Source: Ptychodera flava | Lineage: Eukaryota > Hemichordata > Enteropneusta > Ptychoderidae | Length of the DNA stretch: 64,000 nt | NCBI RefSeq assembly: GCF_041260155.1 | Contig: NC_091932.1 | Span: 23,778,746-23,842,745, forward strand | Direction of reading: 5' to 3' | In this document: positions 51,889 to 63,358 of the stretch, in pieces | Position numbering within the stretch: the stretch's first letter is position 1 | How the letters are laid out: every line of letters begins with the position of its first letter | The notes under the pieces: generated by a model | Database searches by the model: none | Told to the model about the DNA's origin: nothing | The model's input: only the letters and a program-made list of their open reading frames with translations | Translations under genes and position numbers: made by a program

Positions 51889-54800
51889 GGGAACGAGCAC
51901 AATTAACGGCAGGGGGGGGGGGGCCGGAAGAGAAAATATGTGGTGCGTATTTTTTACAGGCCCCCCTTAACACCAGCAAAAATTTTAGTGGCCCCCCCAT
52001 CACCGGCAACAAAATTTTTGTGGCCCCCCCCCTCCCCAAAAAAGAAAGATTACATAGGTACAAAGTTGTACACATATATATAATCCTTATAACTTTTAAT
52101 ATATGCTTTAGTGAAAACAACATTCTTGCATTCTTGAAATAAATAATAAACAAATAAAATAACTTTACTTCAACTGAGTATCTGTATGATGTTTTCAGAT
52201 GTTGGGGAAAAATGTATAACATGACCGTTGTGATTTCAATGCACTTTCCACAACCCAGTGTCTGCCTTTCTATGACTACCCAAGATATTCAATGTTACTC
52301 CACTGTAATGACAGTCTGCCATTGGAATAGTCCTTCATGGGCTAACTATAAAAGACCCATTAATGCCATTTTTTCCTCCCTTTTTTCAGTATTTTTTTCC
52401 TGTGTGTCCACTACGTATTTAGTTCTGAACTGCCTATTAGCCAGTCCACATTCCTGTGTGGAACAGGTTGAATGGTTATTTGAGGAAAAATAGGCAGTCC
52501 ATAGCAGTCCAACCTGCCACATGCCAGTATTGGAAATATGACATGTTAAAATTTGAACATTCATCACTGGCTATGAATGTGAAATCAGACTCAGCCATGT
52601 GAAGTAACCATTCATTAGCAGTCCTATTGAATTCATGATAGAAGGGAAGATTGTCAATGGATTGAATGGTAGCTTACACATGTGGCGGTAAAAATTTAGA
52701 CATGCATTAATAAACTCCAAGGACTGACTTGTTGTCAATTCTCGTGTTTTCACATCCCTATTGTCTATTTAATTTAAATAAATTAGGCGGCACTCATGTG
52801 TAGAGTTGATTTTACTTGGGTTAAGTTTTTCAGGTGAAATTACTCATGTTTGCACTATAGAAATGCCACATGGGTCACATTTACCAGTTAAATTGTTCTC
52901 AGACTTAAATATTTAGTGGCTACAGAAGCAACGGTTTGCCATTTTAAAGTGACAGTATAAAGCTGTAAGTTTTTGATTTTGTTAATATTTTTGTTATGTA
53001 TCAACTGCACTTACTTCATTGGTTTACAAATTTAAGTTGAATTAGCTCGTTGATATTATCAATACAACCAACATACACTTTGTGTGCATGTATATTATAA
53101 AAGTTCACTGTTATTGTGTTCAATTGAAGTTTAGTCCAGACCAAAATGTGTTTACCAACAATAACAATGCTGACTGTACATAATACAGGTTGTGAAGACT
53201 GGATATTTGAACGTGTTTTAGAAAATAGAATAACATTAGCAATACTGGCTAACATGATTTTGAAAAGAGAGAAAAACCTGTAGTCGATGTACGAAGAACA
53301 CAATTTCTGCCAAAATTATGAAGTTACAGCCTATCCCTTAAATATAATTAGCATTAGTTTCATTCATCTCCGTTCAAAAAAAACGAGACCAGGGATTTTC
53401 AGTATAAACCAATGAATATGACAAGAGGGAAGTCATGCAGATGGCTACAAACGTCTGTGAGCAGCCTCTAAATTAAATCAGCACAGATAAAATTTTAAAC
53501 ATCGTTTATATTTATTTTCAAAATGTGCAATAATAAACACATGTTCACCGCTAAATATTCCATATGATCGGAACCTGCATTCTATTGAAAGGTACTCACA
53601 TTTCCAGACGTAATATGGTTGGATCTGTCATTAAATTTTTCTCATACGGTCCATGTTTTCGCGTACGTCCGTCAGCAACTGGCTATGATGTGCAGTCATG
53701 TACATGTACGTCAGATCATCACACAACGACGAACACACTTGCGACGGTTCTGCATCTGCCATTGTAAAACTTTCGCGATTACAACTTACATAAAACTTAA
53801 TGGAACGCAGTACAGGTACTGTTCATCCCCAAACCGTTCAAAAGTCGAGCCGGATGGACTAGCGGTTCTGACGATGTATGATGTCGTGACTTTGGAAAGA
53901 GTTGTGTTGGAAGAGTGGACGGGACGCAACAGGGTATGAACGTAAGGGTCCCGTAAATGAGTACGCTTGGATTTAACGAGGCTGATCAGAATTGCAACAG
54001 GGTTCACTTAGTGTGTTGGACGTCCGTATTTTAACTGATCTCTTCATATAAAGTCAATTTTTGCTTATTGGAAAAATCTAAAGGAACAGTTTACGCGTAC
54101 TTGAAATGTCAAAATTTTGCGACGATCACGACCCTTGACCTTTCGAATTTGACCAATGCTTTGTGTTCCCACACGATCGTTGTCGGATATCACATTGCAT
54201 CTCTCAAATGAGATTGCGCAGATTTTTTTGAAGTAATGGCTGTTCAGACCAGCTGAATCTCACGAATTATGGCTGATTTCTCGGTCATTTCTTCCCCAGT
54301 GACGACACATTTTGGTCAAAACAGCAAGTGAGTTAGGTCTAAGTGGTAATGTTTCAGTTGGCATGAAGGTAAAGTGTATTTCCCCGCGACAGTGTTGGAT
54401 GCAGTGGCCGAGATAGCAAGTCGTCGTGGACGATAATTTTCCATTCATCCGGTAAGTATTTGAAATGCATATTTATAAAGGGCAATTACGAAATTAGTAT
54501 GCCTTATAGAGAGGCTTTTCTCTGCACATTGATGTTTCCTGGGAAGCTTGGTTTTGTATATGGCCCGACATTTTTAACCTGAGCTTTAGGGGTGAAAAGA
54601 AAGTACGTATCTGTATACCTGGACAGGGCGGAGGGAGGTGTACAGTGTGGCCATTAACGCAAAACAAAGCTGGGCTTGAACAACGCCTAAGCTTAGTTTG
54701 CGTCCATGGTCTCACCACAGTCTCACTCAGTGCAAAAACACTGCTATAAAAAAAATAGGCGAAATGAAAATATTAAAAAAAAAAACAAACTACCGGTAGA

Positions 54801-56526
54801 TCGTAGGATGAACATGGCTATGTAAACTTATGATTGTTTGTACCACCCGGTCTTACTTGCATTTTTTACTTCTTTTGTACATGGTTACTTTTAAAATCCA
54901 TTGTTAATATGATATTGCCAGGTAAGAAGCCTTGTATTGAAAGACAGAAAAAATGTTTAGAAATGTGATACGTCTTAATTTTCAAGGGACAGCAGCTGTA
55001 ATTTTTATTGAGTTCAATAACTTGTTTGCCTCATGTATTAACATACTTTCTTGTATGAATTGTGATGCCCTCACTTTGTAAAGATGTACATAAATTAATC
55101 GGTATAGTGGCTGTGGCAACTAGTCAAGTCAATACAACGTACACAAGCACATTTCTAGACATATATGTTACATTTTCAATGTATTAATTTTGCACTCGCA
55201 AAGATGTATGTAAAAAATTCCTCTATGTGTATGTAACAAATCACACACATGTTCTGAAACAATATTGTAGAGTTGTCGTCTTAATAAATGTTGCTAAGTT
55301 CATTCTCTCCTTTCTGTTTCATTTCAGTGTGCATGTCAGCCAAGGCCCAAGAGAAATTTGGCAAGAATAATCATGACTTACGTAAAGAAGTCTTCAATGT
55401 CAAATTTCAAAACAAAATAGGACATGAAAGACGAGACTTGGCCAGAGTTAAATGAACTCTTTTAAAAACTAATCTTTGACTAAATCACTTTTCACTGTGT
55501 CTATGAAATTTGTTAAAGCCAAAAATTATTAAATTGGTCATCAGACTTACAGATATGTTTTGTGCTTTTTATTTGAACGTTTGGAAAGGTGAGTCTGCTT
55601 GTGTTTGCTGTGTTCAGGTGAGTCAGAGTTGCTTTTAACTCTGTTTGGCCTGTCTTAGTTTTAGGCCAAATATGGTTAAATTACATATCCAACCAATTGT
55701 ATCTTATAATTCACCGTAAGAGGCTGTGTAAAAGTACTTGATTTTACTGGAATTTGATTTCACTTATTTGATGTTTGCTTACACCTTGCAAACATGCAAA
55801 TGTAACAATGTTTACCAAATTCATAACGGCAACATTAAAATAAGTGAAATTGGGTGTCAAATCAGTACTTTTCATGGTGCTCTTTTTCTGCCAGGATGAC
55901 CCTGTCATTCATATGTGCATTCAAAATAACCATTGGTTCACATACATGTGAGTGGATTCAGAATAACCATTCATTCACATGTGTGTGAATGGCTAGCTCA
56001 TTTAAATATTCGGCCTATACACATGTTACCAACGTGCTTCTGAAATGAATGTGGACTGCCTGACTGCCTATTCCCTATGCACATGCATTAAGTCATGCCA
56101 ACTAGCCATGTGAATGCTAATTTCACATGGTACTGACAGGCATTCCTGTTCTATAAGGGATTCCTATAGCATGATGAAATAACCAGTTTCAACCGAGCCT
56201 CTGTATCATTACCAACCATTATTACTGTTGACAAATGAAGTCAATTTTCAATAATAATATTGCTCATTTTACACATAACAACTGCATTGTGAGGTTTAAG
56301 ACTTGGTATTTCATCATGCTACAAGAAGTTTAACAAGGAACTCCAGCTTCAACAAGGAACAAAAATGCTGAAAAATATTCTCTGTCTGTCATGGTGTAAA
56401 AAATTTTGGTGGCCCACCCCTTACTTTCCCTGGAATTTTCATGGCCCACCCCAAGAACACTCATTTTTTTTCGTGGCCCCCCATTTTCTCTTCCGGCCCC
56501 CCCTGCCGTTAATTGTGCTCGGTCCC
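51889..56526. mobile_element. PIF/Harbinger-like element, 4.6 kb
   Basis: The left end reads GGGAACGAGCACAATTAACG and the right end reads CGTTAATTGTGCTCGGTCCC. The terminal inverted repeats agree over about 50 bp, including the G-run and GCCGGAAGAGAAAAT. TTA flanks both sides (51886-51888 and 56527-56529). It begins only about 14 bp beyond the neighbouring element at 50925-51871. The size would suit an autonomous copy, but no Harbinger transposase or Myb-like frame is visible; the interior (52.2-56.3 kb) is mostly AT-rich non-coding DNA. Confidence 0.78.
55333..55455 (+). CDS. Short ORF after a good 3' splice site, faint L29 resemblance
   Basis: TTTCATTTCAG ends at 55327. From the next ATG a 40-codon frame runs to TGA. 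It contains LRKEVFNVKFQ and ERRDLARVK, which recall the FNLRFQ and RRDIARIK blocks of ribosomal protein L29. The spacer between the blocks is about nine residues shorter than in L29, and no upstream coding exon was found. The frame lies inside the 4.6-kb Harbinger-like element. It may be chance. Confidence 0.25.
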   Translation: MSAKAQEKFGKNNHDLRKEVFNVKFQNKIGHERRDLARVK

Positions 56527-56529
56527 TTA

Positions 56530-57462
56530 GTCCGCAGGGAGTGTCGAGTGATCGTGATAAAGGCAGGTTTCGAAGCCACATGCACAGCCATTTCATGCCA
56601 GCTTTGTTTGTCGGACCGTGCGCTTGTTCAGCTTGCTGTCTCAAGACTGAAAATTGGGCATGTGCTGGACGCACTTCAGTTGTTCACTCAATTGCCAAAT
56701 TGCAGGTAAAAACCCAGCGTTGTCAATGTGTACGGGATCTTAATATCACCGTAAAACCCATGATTTCGAGCACAAAAATGATTATGAGTTTAAATCGTCG
56801 GATCGAATTTAATAGGAAATTAACACCGCCGAAATAAATGGTCGAATTATTATAAATAACGAGACGATTGTGAAATAATTTCACATGAAACATTTTTATA
56901 TGGAGATTGCTTCAAAGAATGGGTGAATTTTTTGGTGCCCCGACATCGACAAATGGTCGTCATTCAATAGTGATATGCTTACGTCACAAACGAAAACAAA
57001 TTGGATACAGGGACATGTCAAAATCAAAGTGGCCGCTGTTTCAAGACACATCGCGACGGGCCGATCGGTGGACGTCGCGTAAGTTGTATCGGCCTTTGAA
57101 AATAAATAGTAAATAGAGAAAATAAATAGTAACCTGTGGCAGGCAGGTAATATGATCGAGACGTGTAGTGCATTATCTACGTCGATCAAATAATTATAAT
57201 TGACATCACCTATCGTAAGAAACGCGATGATGAAGAATATTTCAACAATATGAAAGACCGTGGCGACCATTTTCCTGTGAGTAATTTAAGTTTGCTAACT
57301 TGCGAAACCAACATCAGAAGACTTTAATTCTTTTGCTGTGTTCCACATGTTTTAATGTCAGTCAAATGTCAGGAAAGTATCCGTACATTTTCGTAATCGC
57401 ACGGCGTAATCGTGCAACCCGACGGCGATTTCCGAAAGAAGATGATCGGTTCGTGGACGCGT

Positions 57463-57519
<57 letters not shown>

Positions 57520-58830
57520 CTAGCCGTTTCGATGTTTTGATTTGTCGACATTTATTTCGGGTTCGCGGCCACAACTCAATGTTGATGTCCATTTCTTAAC
57601 GGGTATTCCTGCCGTGTTCAATATCAGACACTCAGAACAGGAACAACGCTGGTAATATTGCGTCTTTAGTCTTGAAAGCCAGTAGAATTCGTAACTGATG
57701 ACATGTCAAGGCATGGAGCAAGTTATCACCGTTGAAAGTCAATAAACTTTAACGCACGAGCAAGTTCATATTGAATGGCAATATGAACTTTTACCGCTGA
57801 GAATGTGTATGACAACATGGCAGGGACCGTGGAATAAAACATGACGGAGAAATGATACCGACTTCAGAGAAACAGCGTGATTTTTTTACATTGCAACAGC
57901 AGGCGATAGTTGTAAAAATTTTACAACCTTGAGGCTTGTTTGGTCCTCAAAACCATAGACCTTCGAGAAATTTCTCTAGGGTCTATATCAAAACTAACAA
58001 CAGTATAGGTAACTATAATCTCTATGTAATCAAGACGCACGTGGCGTCATTTCGTGATTTTTTACTGGAGGTCCACATATCTTTCTCTCACGACTGTGAC
58101 CGACATGTACACCCGGTACTTTGGTTGATGATGTTGCTGTCCTGTTCTGTGTTTGACCTGTACAACCGGGTGACTTTTGCCCAAGATTTTTGGATTACAC
58201 ATGGGTGTGATTGCTATTAATTTGAAAATAAAACATTCGAATATCTGAACCTCGATATACCGTAACTAGCTTCACCGCACGCCCGAAAGTTGTTGTCGGA
58301 AACAGGACAGTAACATCGATCAAGCCCGGATTTTGCATGGTAGCTATGGAAACCGGTGGTTTTCTAAGAAAACATGCGATGTATTACTTACTGCCCCCTT
58401 TGGGCTTGTACTTTTGCCGTCTCGCTCCTACACATCAACAAAATCGTTCAGTCACGTGAATCTGTAAATTAATCATTATAATACTCAACTACCGAATGCA
58501 TCAAACACAAGGGTCGCAGTCACGGGTCGAATTCGAAGGACGTTCAGGAAGAGACACAAGTGACGTGTCTGTGGTGGAATTTATATTGGTTTTGAGAACA
58601 TATAATACGTCTGATATATCCGTTCATCCGACAGTGTACCGTACAGTCGTACATCGAATCAAAAATATAAACATAGGGTTCTACGTTTTCCAAAGTAAAA
58701 ATGTTCATTCAATAACTTAAAGACATCGCGACTGAGTCCAACAGCGGCGCAAGAAATTTTATTTTCTAGTTTCTCAATCGAATCCCACGTCAAGTGGTCA
58801 AGAATTCCTAGCTTAGTCCTGCATGTAAAG
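56530..58830. other. Intergenic region with one CT microsatellite
   Basis: A (CT)n run lies at about 57468-57515. A short GAAAATAAATAGTAA duplication is near 57098-57132. No gene could be supported. Confidence 0.45.
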
Positions 58831-59277
58831 GCATAGGGCCTCGCACAAAAATCCGTCTCCAGGGATAGGTTTGGGGGTAGGGGTGCCTAAGCATAAGGTT
58901 CTTATTGTTATGGTTTATTTAATTTCAATACGTTTGAATATGATATGTATTGTTAATAAAGATTTATACTATCAACCTTTCTTTGCAACTTTCGTGTCTT
59001 TGTCCTATTTTAGCACTGGTTTTGTAACGATTTCTTTTCCTCCTTCGCCGTGCAACGTATTTGTCCTTTGAGTCTGACAATATTAATTAAGCGAAGTTTT
59101 GTCACTGTGTTGCGTCTATTATTATCTGACCAGTTTGATTGCCTAATTCGCCAAAGCAAGCAAGGTAGTAATTTAGTCTATTATCTGATGAGTTTGAGTG
59201 CCTAATTTGCCAAAGTAAGCAAGGGTAAATTACTAATCTGTGGACGCTGTCACCAGATTATCATCGGATTAACTTTG

Positions 59278-59334
59278 ACAAAGTCAACAACGAACGCACC
59301 AGCAAGGTATTGGTGCGTTCGTTGTTGACTTTGT
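59278..59334. other. Perfect 24-bp-stem hairpin
   Basis: ACAAAGTCAACAACGAACGC plus CACCA-type closing bases form an exact 24-bp stem with a 9-nt loop, immediately left of the CACTG-ended transposon. Confidence 0.85.
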
Positions 59335-59377
59335 TGACTTGTTAGGTACACTGTAAAAATAGCGGACGCCAGACGCG

Positions 59378-59525
59378 TCTTTACGCGTTCAAAATGTAGA
59401 TGTCGGTGTTCAAATTTGAACGGCTAGTGTTCATATTGTTAACACTAGTGTTCATATTTTTAACCATGATGTTCTAAACCTGAACACGTAGTGTTAACAA
59501 CCATCTCCTTCAAGTGTTCAAAAAC
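59378..59525. repeat. Left subterminal GTGTTCA array
   Basis: About eight GTTCA or TGAAC cores lie in 150 bp, including GTGTTCAAATTTGAAC and GTGTTCATATT twice. Confidence 0.8.
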
Positions 59526-60124
59526 TCAGCATTACAGAAATTTTGCAATACTGTAAAACAATTAACAATCTTTAGTGTTTTTTACTTTACAATGGCTATA
59601 TTAAATTTACTACTGCATCGATGTTAGGCAAACGTACACGGATTTTGATGTAGCGAATTTCCCACTAAGTGAAAAATATCTCCGGTCTAAAACTACTGAA
59701 AGCATGTTTTTTCTAAAAAAGAAAGTATACAAAATAATTTTACACGTTTATTACGGGTTGAAATTTGAATTTGGAAAAGAAAATCAGATAACCACCATGA
59801 ACGTTTAAATTTTAACATCGGCGTGCAAGAGGCGTTCTACTCCTTATCACTTGGTGTTCAAGTTTGGTGCCTCTTTTTATCCCGTCATGCATCAAAACGG
59901 AAGTTGCGACATTTTTCTTGTAAACGCACGCTGAAGTCGTGATCGTGCGGAAGCAAGACCAGAAAGGGTAAGTTTTCTCTCCAAAATAGTAAAAGGTGTT
60001 GAATTTTGAAGCATCTGTATTATTGTCCTTTGAAATTATTTGTTTAGTTACTTTGGAATAGCTAAAATACGTGAAGAAACCTTTTTTTTCTTTCAGTGGC
60101 TTGTATACAATACACTAGCTATCA

Positions 60125-60246
60125 ATACGCAGCAGTGTTTTGGGCCATGGCGTATCGATCGCACTCGGGTCAAGGGTCATCACCGCAAAACTGTGGCGAT
60201 GACCCTTGACCCAGGCGCGATCGATATGCCACACACCGCTGCGTAA
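60125..60246. other. Imperfect long hairpin
   Basis: ATACGCAGCAGTGTTTTGGG pairs with the block ending ACACCGCTGCGTAAT. The inner arms CGGGTCAAGGGTCATC and GATGACCCTTGACCC also pair. It lies inside the CACTG-ended element. Confidence 0.75.
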
Positions 60247-60506
60247 TCACAGCTAACACATGTCTTTTAGTAAAACATAAGTTAAACATCCCATAGTGTA
60301 CACTCTTTATTGTTTCAGCATATGAGAGTTGGCCTTTCTTTTACTTTTCATCAGTTGATGACAAGAAGAAGCCAATATTTTGTAACAGTATCGAAAAGAG
60401 GCACTGTATACTAAAGTCACCCCTTTTCCTGAACCTAATAAGGCCACCTTGTCTTTCATTTAAAGTCTCATGTCGCCATATTACCTATTGTTGCATTATT
60501 TTCAGG

Positions 60507-60657
60507 ATGTGAAAAGTTGGATTTACCTGGTATTCGAAGAGTTATTACAGAAACTGATGGTGCAGAAATTGAAGAAGATGAGTGTAGAGGTAGCTGTCTG
60601 GAAACAAGCTTGAAAACCTCAGTTCATCTCTACTGTAGAGTTAAACTTCCGAGGGTC
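60507..60657 (+). CDS. Possible exon with CIDE-N-like phrase
   Basis: A TTATTTTCAG splice site (to about 60505) is followed by an open frame reading CEKLDLPGIRRVITETDGAE, then IEEDE and HLYCRVKLPR, up to a GTCAGT donor. GIRRVITETDGAEIEEDE resembles the core of CIDE-N-type domains. A GTAAGT donor after AAAGG near 59968 could supply a 5' exon. Alone it is too short to name. Confidence 0.3.
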
Positions 60658-60783
60658 AGTAACCGAATTTTGATAAGTTTCTGTATTTTTGTTCTGAATT
60701 TATCTAAGCTTTGGTAGAACGCTATGATCAACTAAATGTTATTGGAGAATAAGCTTTCAAATACGTGTAGTCTCCCTTATCAT

Positions 60784-60929
60784 ATGCAATGGTGGAATGA
60801 AGAATTAAAGCAGAAAGCGACAGAAAATTCAGAGTGAAAAATGTACACTCTGAATTTCTGAATTTTCTGAAATTTTCACTCTGAATTTTCTGCCGCTTTC
60901 TGCTTCCATTCTTTATTGCACCCTTGCAT
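60784..60929. mobile_element. Foldback MITE, 146 bp
   Basis: The arms ATGCAATGGTGGAATGAAGA and its approximate complement ending CCCTTGCAT continue inward through AAAGCAGAAAGCG and CAGAAAATTCAGAGTGAAAA. The hairpin is nearly complete with a small centre. Confidence 0.8.
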
Positions 60930-61129
60930 CTGATGAAGGAGACGTCACGTCTTTGAAGGCTTATGCTCCAGTAACATTTAGTTTATCATAGCCTGCTACC
61001 AAATCTTAGATTATTTTGTATTGTAGATCAACTTGTCTTTTGTTCTCGATTTGTTACTGTTTTTTAGCTTTGCTTTTAGCGACGCAGAGCTTATCTAATA
61101 GGTGAATGTGAGAGGCATCGTCCTCAAAT

Positions 61130-61830
61130 TTTTACATCCCAAGCTTTTTCTTCAAAACGGCCAGTACGATTCCTTTAATATTTGGAGTACAGGTTCCCAG
61201 AGATTACCCTAATCATATATGTTCAAGTTATGGTGAAATACGTATACGATAATTTGTATTTTTGAGGCGAATTTTGCTATTTTTTGGCAAAAATCTTCTT
61301 CTGTCTTACTGGTGGTTCGAAGTCTTCAATATTTGGTAAACATGTCCCTAAGAATGACCTTCGTAAAATTTGTGCTAGTTGTGATGAAATATTCAAGTTT
61401 TTATTTTGCATGGCAATTTTTTTCGTTTTTGGTCAAAAAATCTTTAAAAATCTTCTTTAAAACTTCTTAACGAACAGCTTTGATATTTTTGACATAAGTC
61501 TCTGCGGATAGCTTTTTCACATTGTTCAAATTGTACAGAAATATGCAAGTTTGTATTTTTGAGACATAAAAGATATTTCAGACATTTTTAAGACATAGGG
61601 AATTATCAGAATGTGATATATTCAAGTTATGATGAAATCTGCAAGTTTATATTTTGGGGCCGATGTATATTTTTGGTCAAAAAATTTGTATCTTAAAAAT
61701 TACCCGTCTGATAGCTTTGATATTTGCTACACATGTTTTTTTCGATGATCTCAATTTGATATGTCCAAATCATGGTGAAATCTTCAATTGTGTATTTTTT
61801 GCAGCTATTTTCCCATTTTTGGTGAGGCTA
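61130..61830. repeat. About 150-bp degenerate tandem repeat
   Basis: Four to five units share TTCAAGTTATGGTGAAAT, AAGTTTGTATTTTTGAG and TTTTTGGTCAAAAAAT blocks, spaced about 150 bp apart with one shortened unit. Confidence 0.7.
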
Positions 61831-62784
61831 TCCCGAAGTGAGCTGTCAGAGATCCTTTACATAACACTGCGAGCTCTTTCGACGTCTAAATCGCTTGTTG
61901 TATTGCTATATTGCTGTTGAAATGGCTAACATTTAGGTTGTTGCCATTGGTTTTAGACTGCGGTTTCCTTTTACAAGTGAATTTTAGTAAGGACTGAAAT
62001 TTCCAGGTTCAACAGCAAATGCTTATTGACATACAGAACAAAACGTATGAAACGAAGTCAAAATTAGTTAATGTGTTTTTAATTTCTGAGAAGTAGAGTT
62101 TTGAAGTGTCACTGATTTATTTCAGAGTTTATTTAAAGGTATTACAAACAAACAAATCTTTTCGTTCATGAAGGACTTTGTTGGACAAGGAAATGGGTTT
62201 TACACCTCCAAGGACCCCTTTACCCACTTTCTGCATGTTGTGTCTTACTGTGACACTTTGTGACAACTTGACATGTTGTGTTTACTTTATGTGGACAACT
62301 ATGTACCATGTGCATCAGAGAAGCCTTGACTAACCTTTTTCCAAGTTTGCAATTGTCTATACAAGAGGAAATGTCTTAAACTATCTTACAAAAACGGAGT
62401 AAACATTTCATACGAATACGTGTTTTTAACACAATAAGTACGCCAAATTTTGAGCTTTTTCAAAACAGATATTTTTGTACGTTTTTACAAGTATGAACAT
62501 ATAACGTAATCCACAATATTGAAGTTAAACCTGTTTTGTCATTACTTTGTTCATATATTTTGAAAACGATCGACAGTGTTTATAAAGATTTTCTTTTGTT
62601 TATGTTTTGATAGGAAGATGTTTACACCGTTGGTGTTTTCTCTGACAAATTTTACAAAGTGGCCGTGTTTATTTTCCTATTTTACACTAAATAATTGTAT
62701 TTTACTTTACTAATTTTTGTGTATTTTTAGAATAAAATAATTTTACTGAATATCAGTGGTCCGTTATGTTTCTTCAAGGCCTGA

Positions 62785-63140
62785 ACACCCCCTGAACGCC
62801 AAAAGTTAATGTGTTCAACAAGTGCATATCATGTGTTCAATCCTTTAACACACTTATCGTTGAACGGCGTCCATGCGTTCAAAAAGTGTTACAGCCCTTT
62901 GAACGCGTAAATGCGTTCAATTTTTTGAACACATTTCATGTGCAACGTGTGTTCAGATATGGAACACCATGTGTTCAATATAATGTCTGATGAACACATA
63001 GTGTTTAAAATCTGCACACGTGTGTTCAAAAATTGAACGTTGGTTGAACACATAGTGTTAAATTTCTGAACGTCTGGACGCGTTCAAAAAGTGTTACAAA
63101 AAGGCGTTTAATTGGTGTTCTATCCTTGAACACTCAACTT
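62785..63140. repeat. Right subterminal GTGTTCA array
   Basis: More than twenty GTTCA or TGAAC cores occur in about 355 bp, in both orientations, often as GTGTTCA, TGAACAC or GCGTTCAAAAAGTGTTACA. Confidence 0.85.
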
Positions 63141-63358
63141 TACAGTGTACCATTGAAAAGGTAATTTATACGGACACATCACTCGAATACGACGCGGTAT
63201 TGCCCAAACGTCGTGTAATAACCCCTAATTATTGGCAATGTATATCATAGTCAAACGTATTGAAATAAATTAAACCATAGCAAGAAGAACCTTGTCCTGA
63301 GATCAAGACACCCCTACCCCCCCCCTACGCCTGGGGACGGACTTCTGTGCAATTCCCT

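Larger units (their letters stand above)
59349..63147. mobile_element. CMC (CACTA/Mirage/Chapaev)-like transposon with GTGTTCA arrays
   Basis: The ends are CACTGTAAA and TTTACAGTG, and TA flanks both sides (59347-59348 and 63148-63149). The first 170 bp and last 370 bp are packed with GTTCA/TGAAC motifs in both orientations (for example GTGTTCAAAT, TGAACACATA, GCGTTCAAAAAGTGTTACA). Subterminal arrays of short transposase-binding motifs are typical of CACTA-type elements. The interior has hairpins, a tandem repeat and one possible exon but no recognisable transposase, so it is probably non-autonomous. The superfamily is inferred from the termini and arrays. Confidence 0.65.
58831..63358. mobile_element. 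Outer inverted-repeat element interrupted by a younger transposon
   Basis: Left 58831-58940 and right about 63245-63358 are inverted copies. They share TAGGG ends, GCACA then TCCGTC, GGGTAGGGGTG, AAGGTTCTT and ATTTCAATACGTTTGA. Without the 3.8-kb inner transposon the element would be about 730 bp. Confidence 0.65.

Noticed and set aside
53560..54010. Overlapping frames on both strands near 53.6-54.0 kb
   Set aside because: No motif, no convincing splice sites and equal openness on both strands.
56330..56837. Overlapping frames of more than 110 codons on both strands
   Set aside because: They span the C-rich end of the Harbinger-like element; GC-rich tracts lack stops and no protein family is recognisable.
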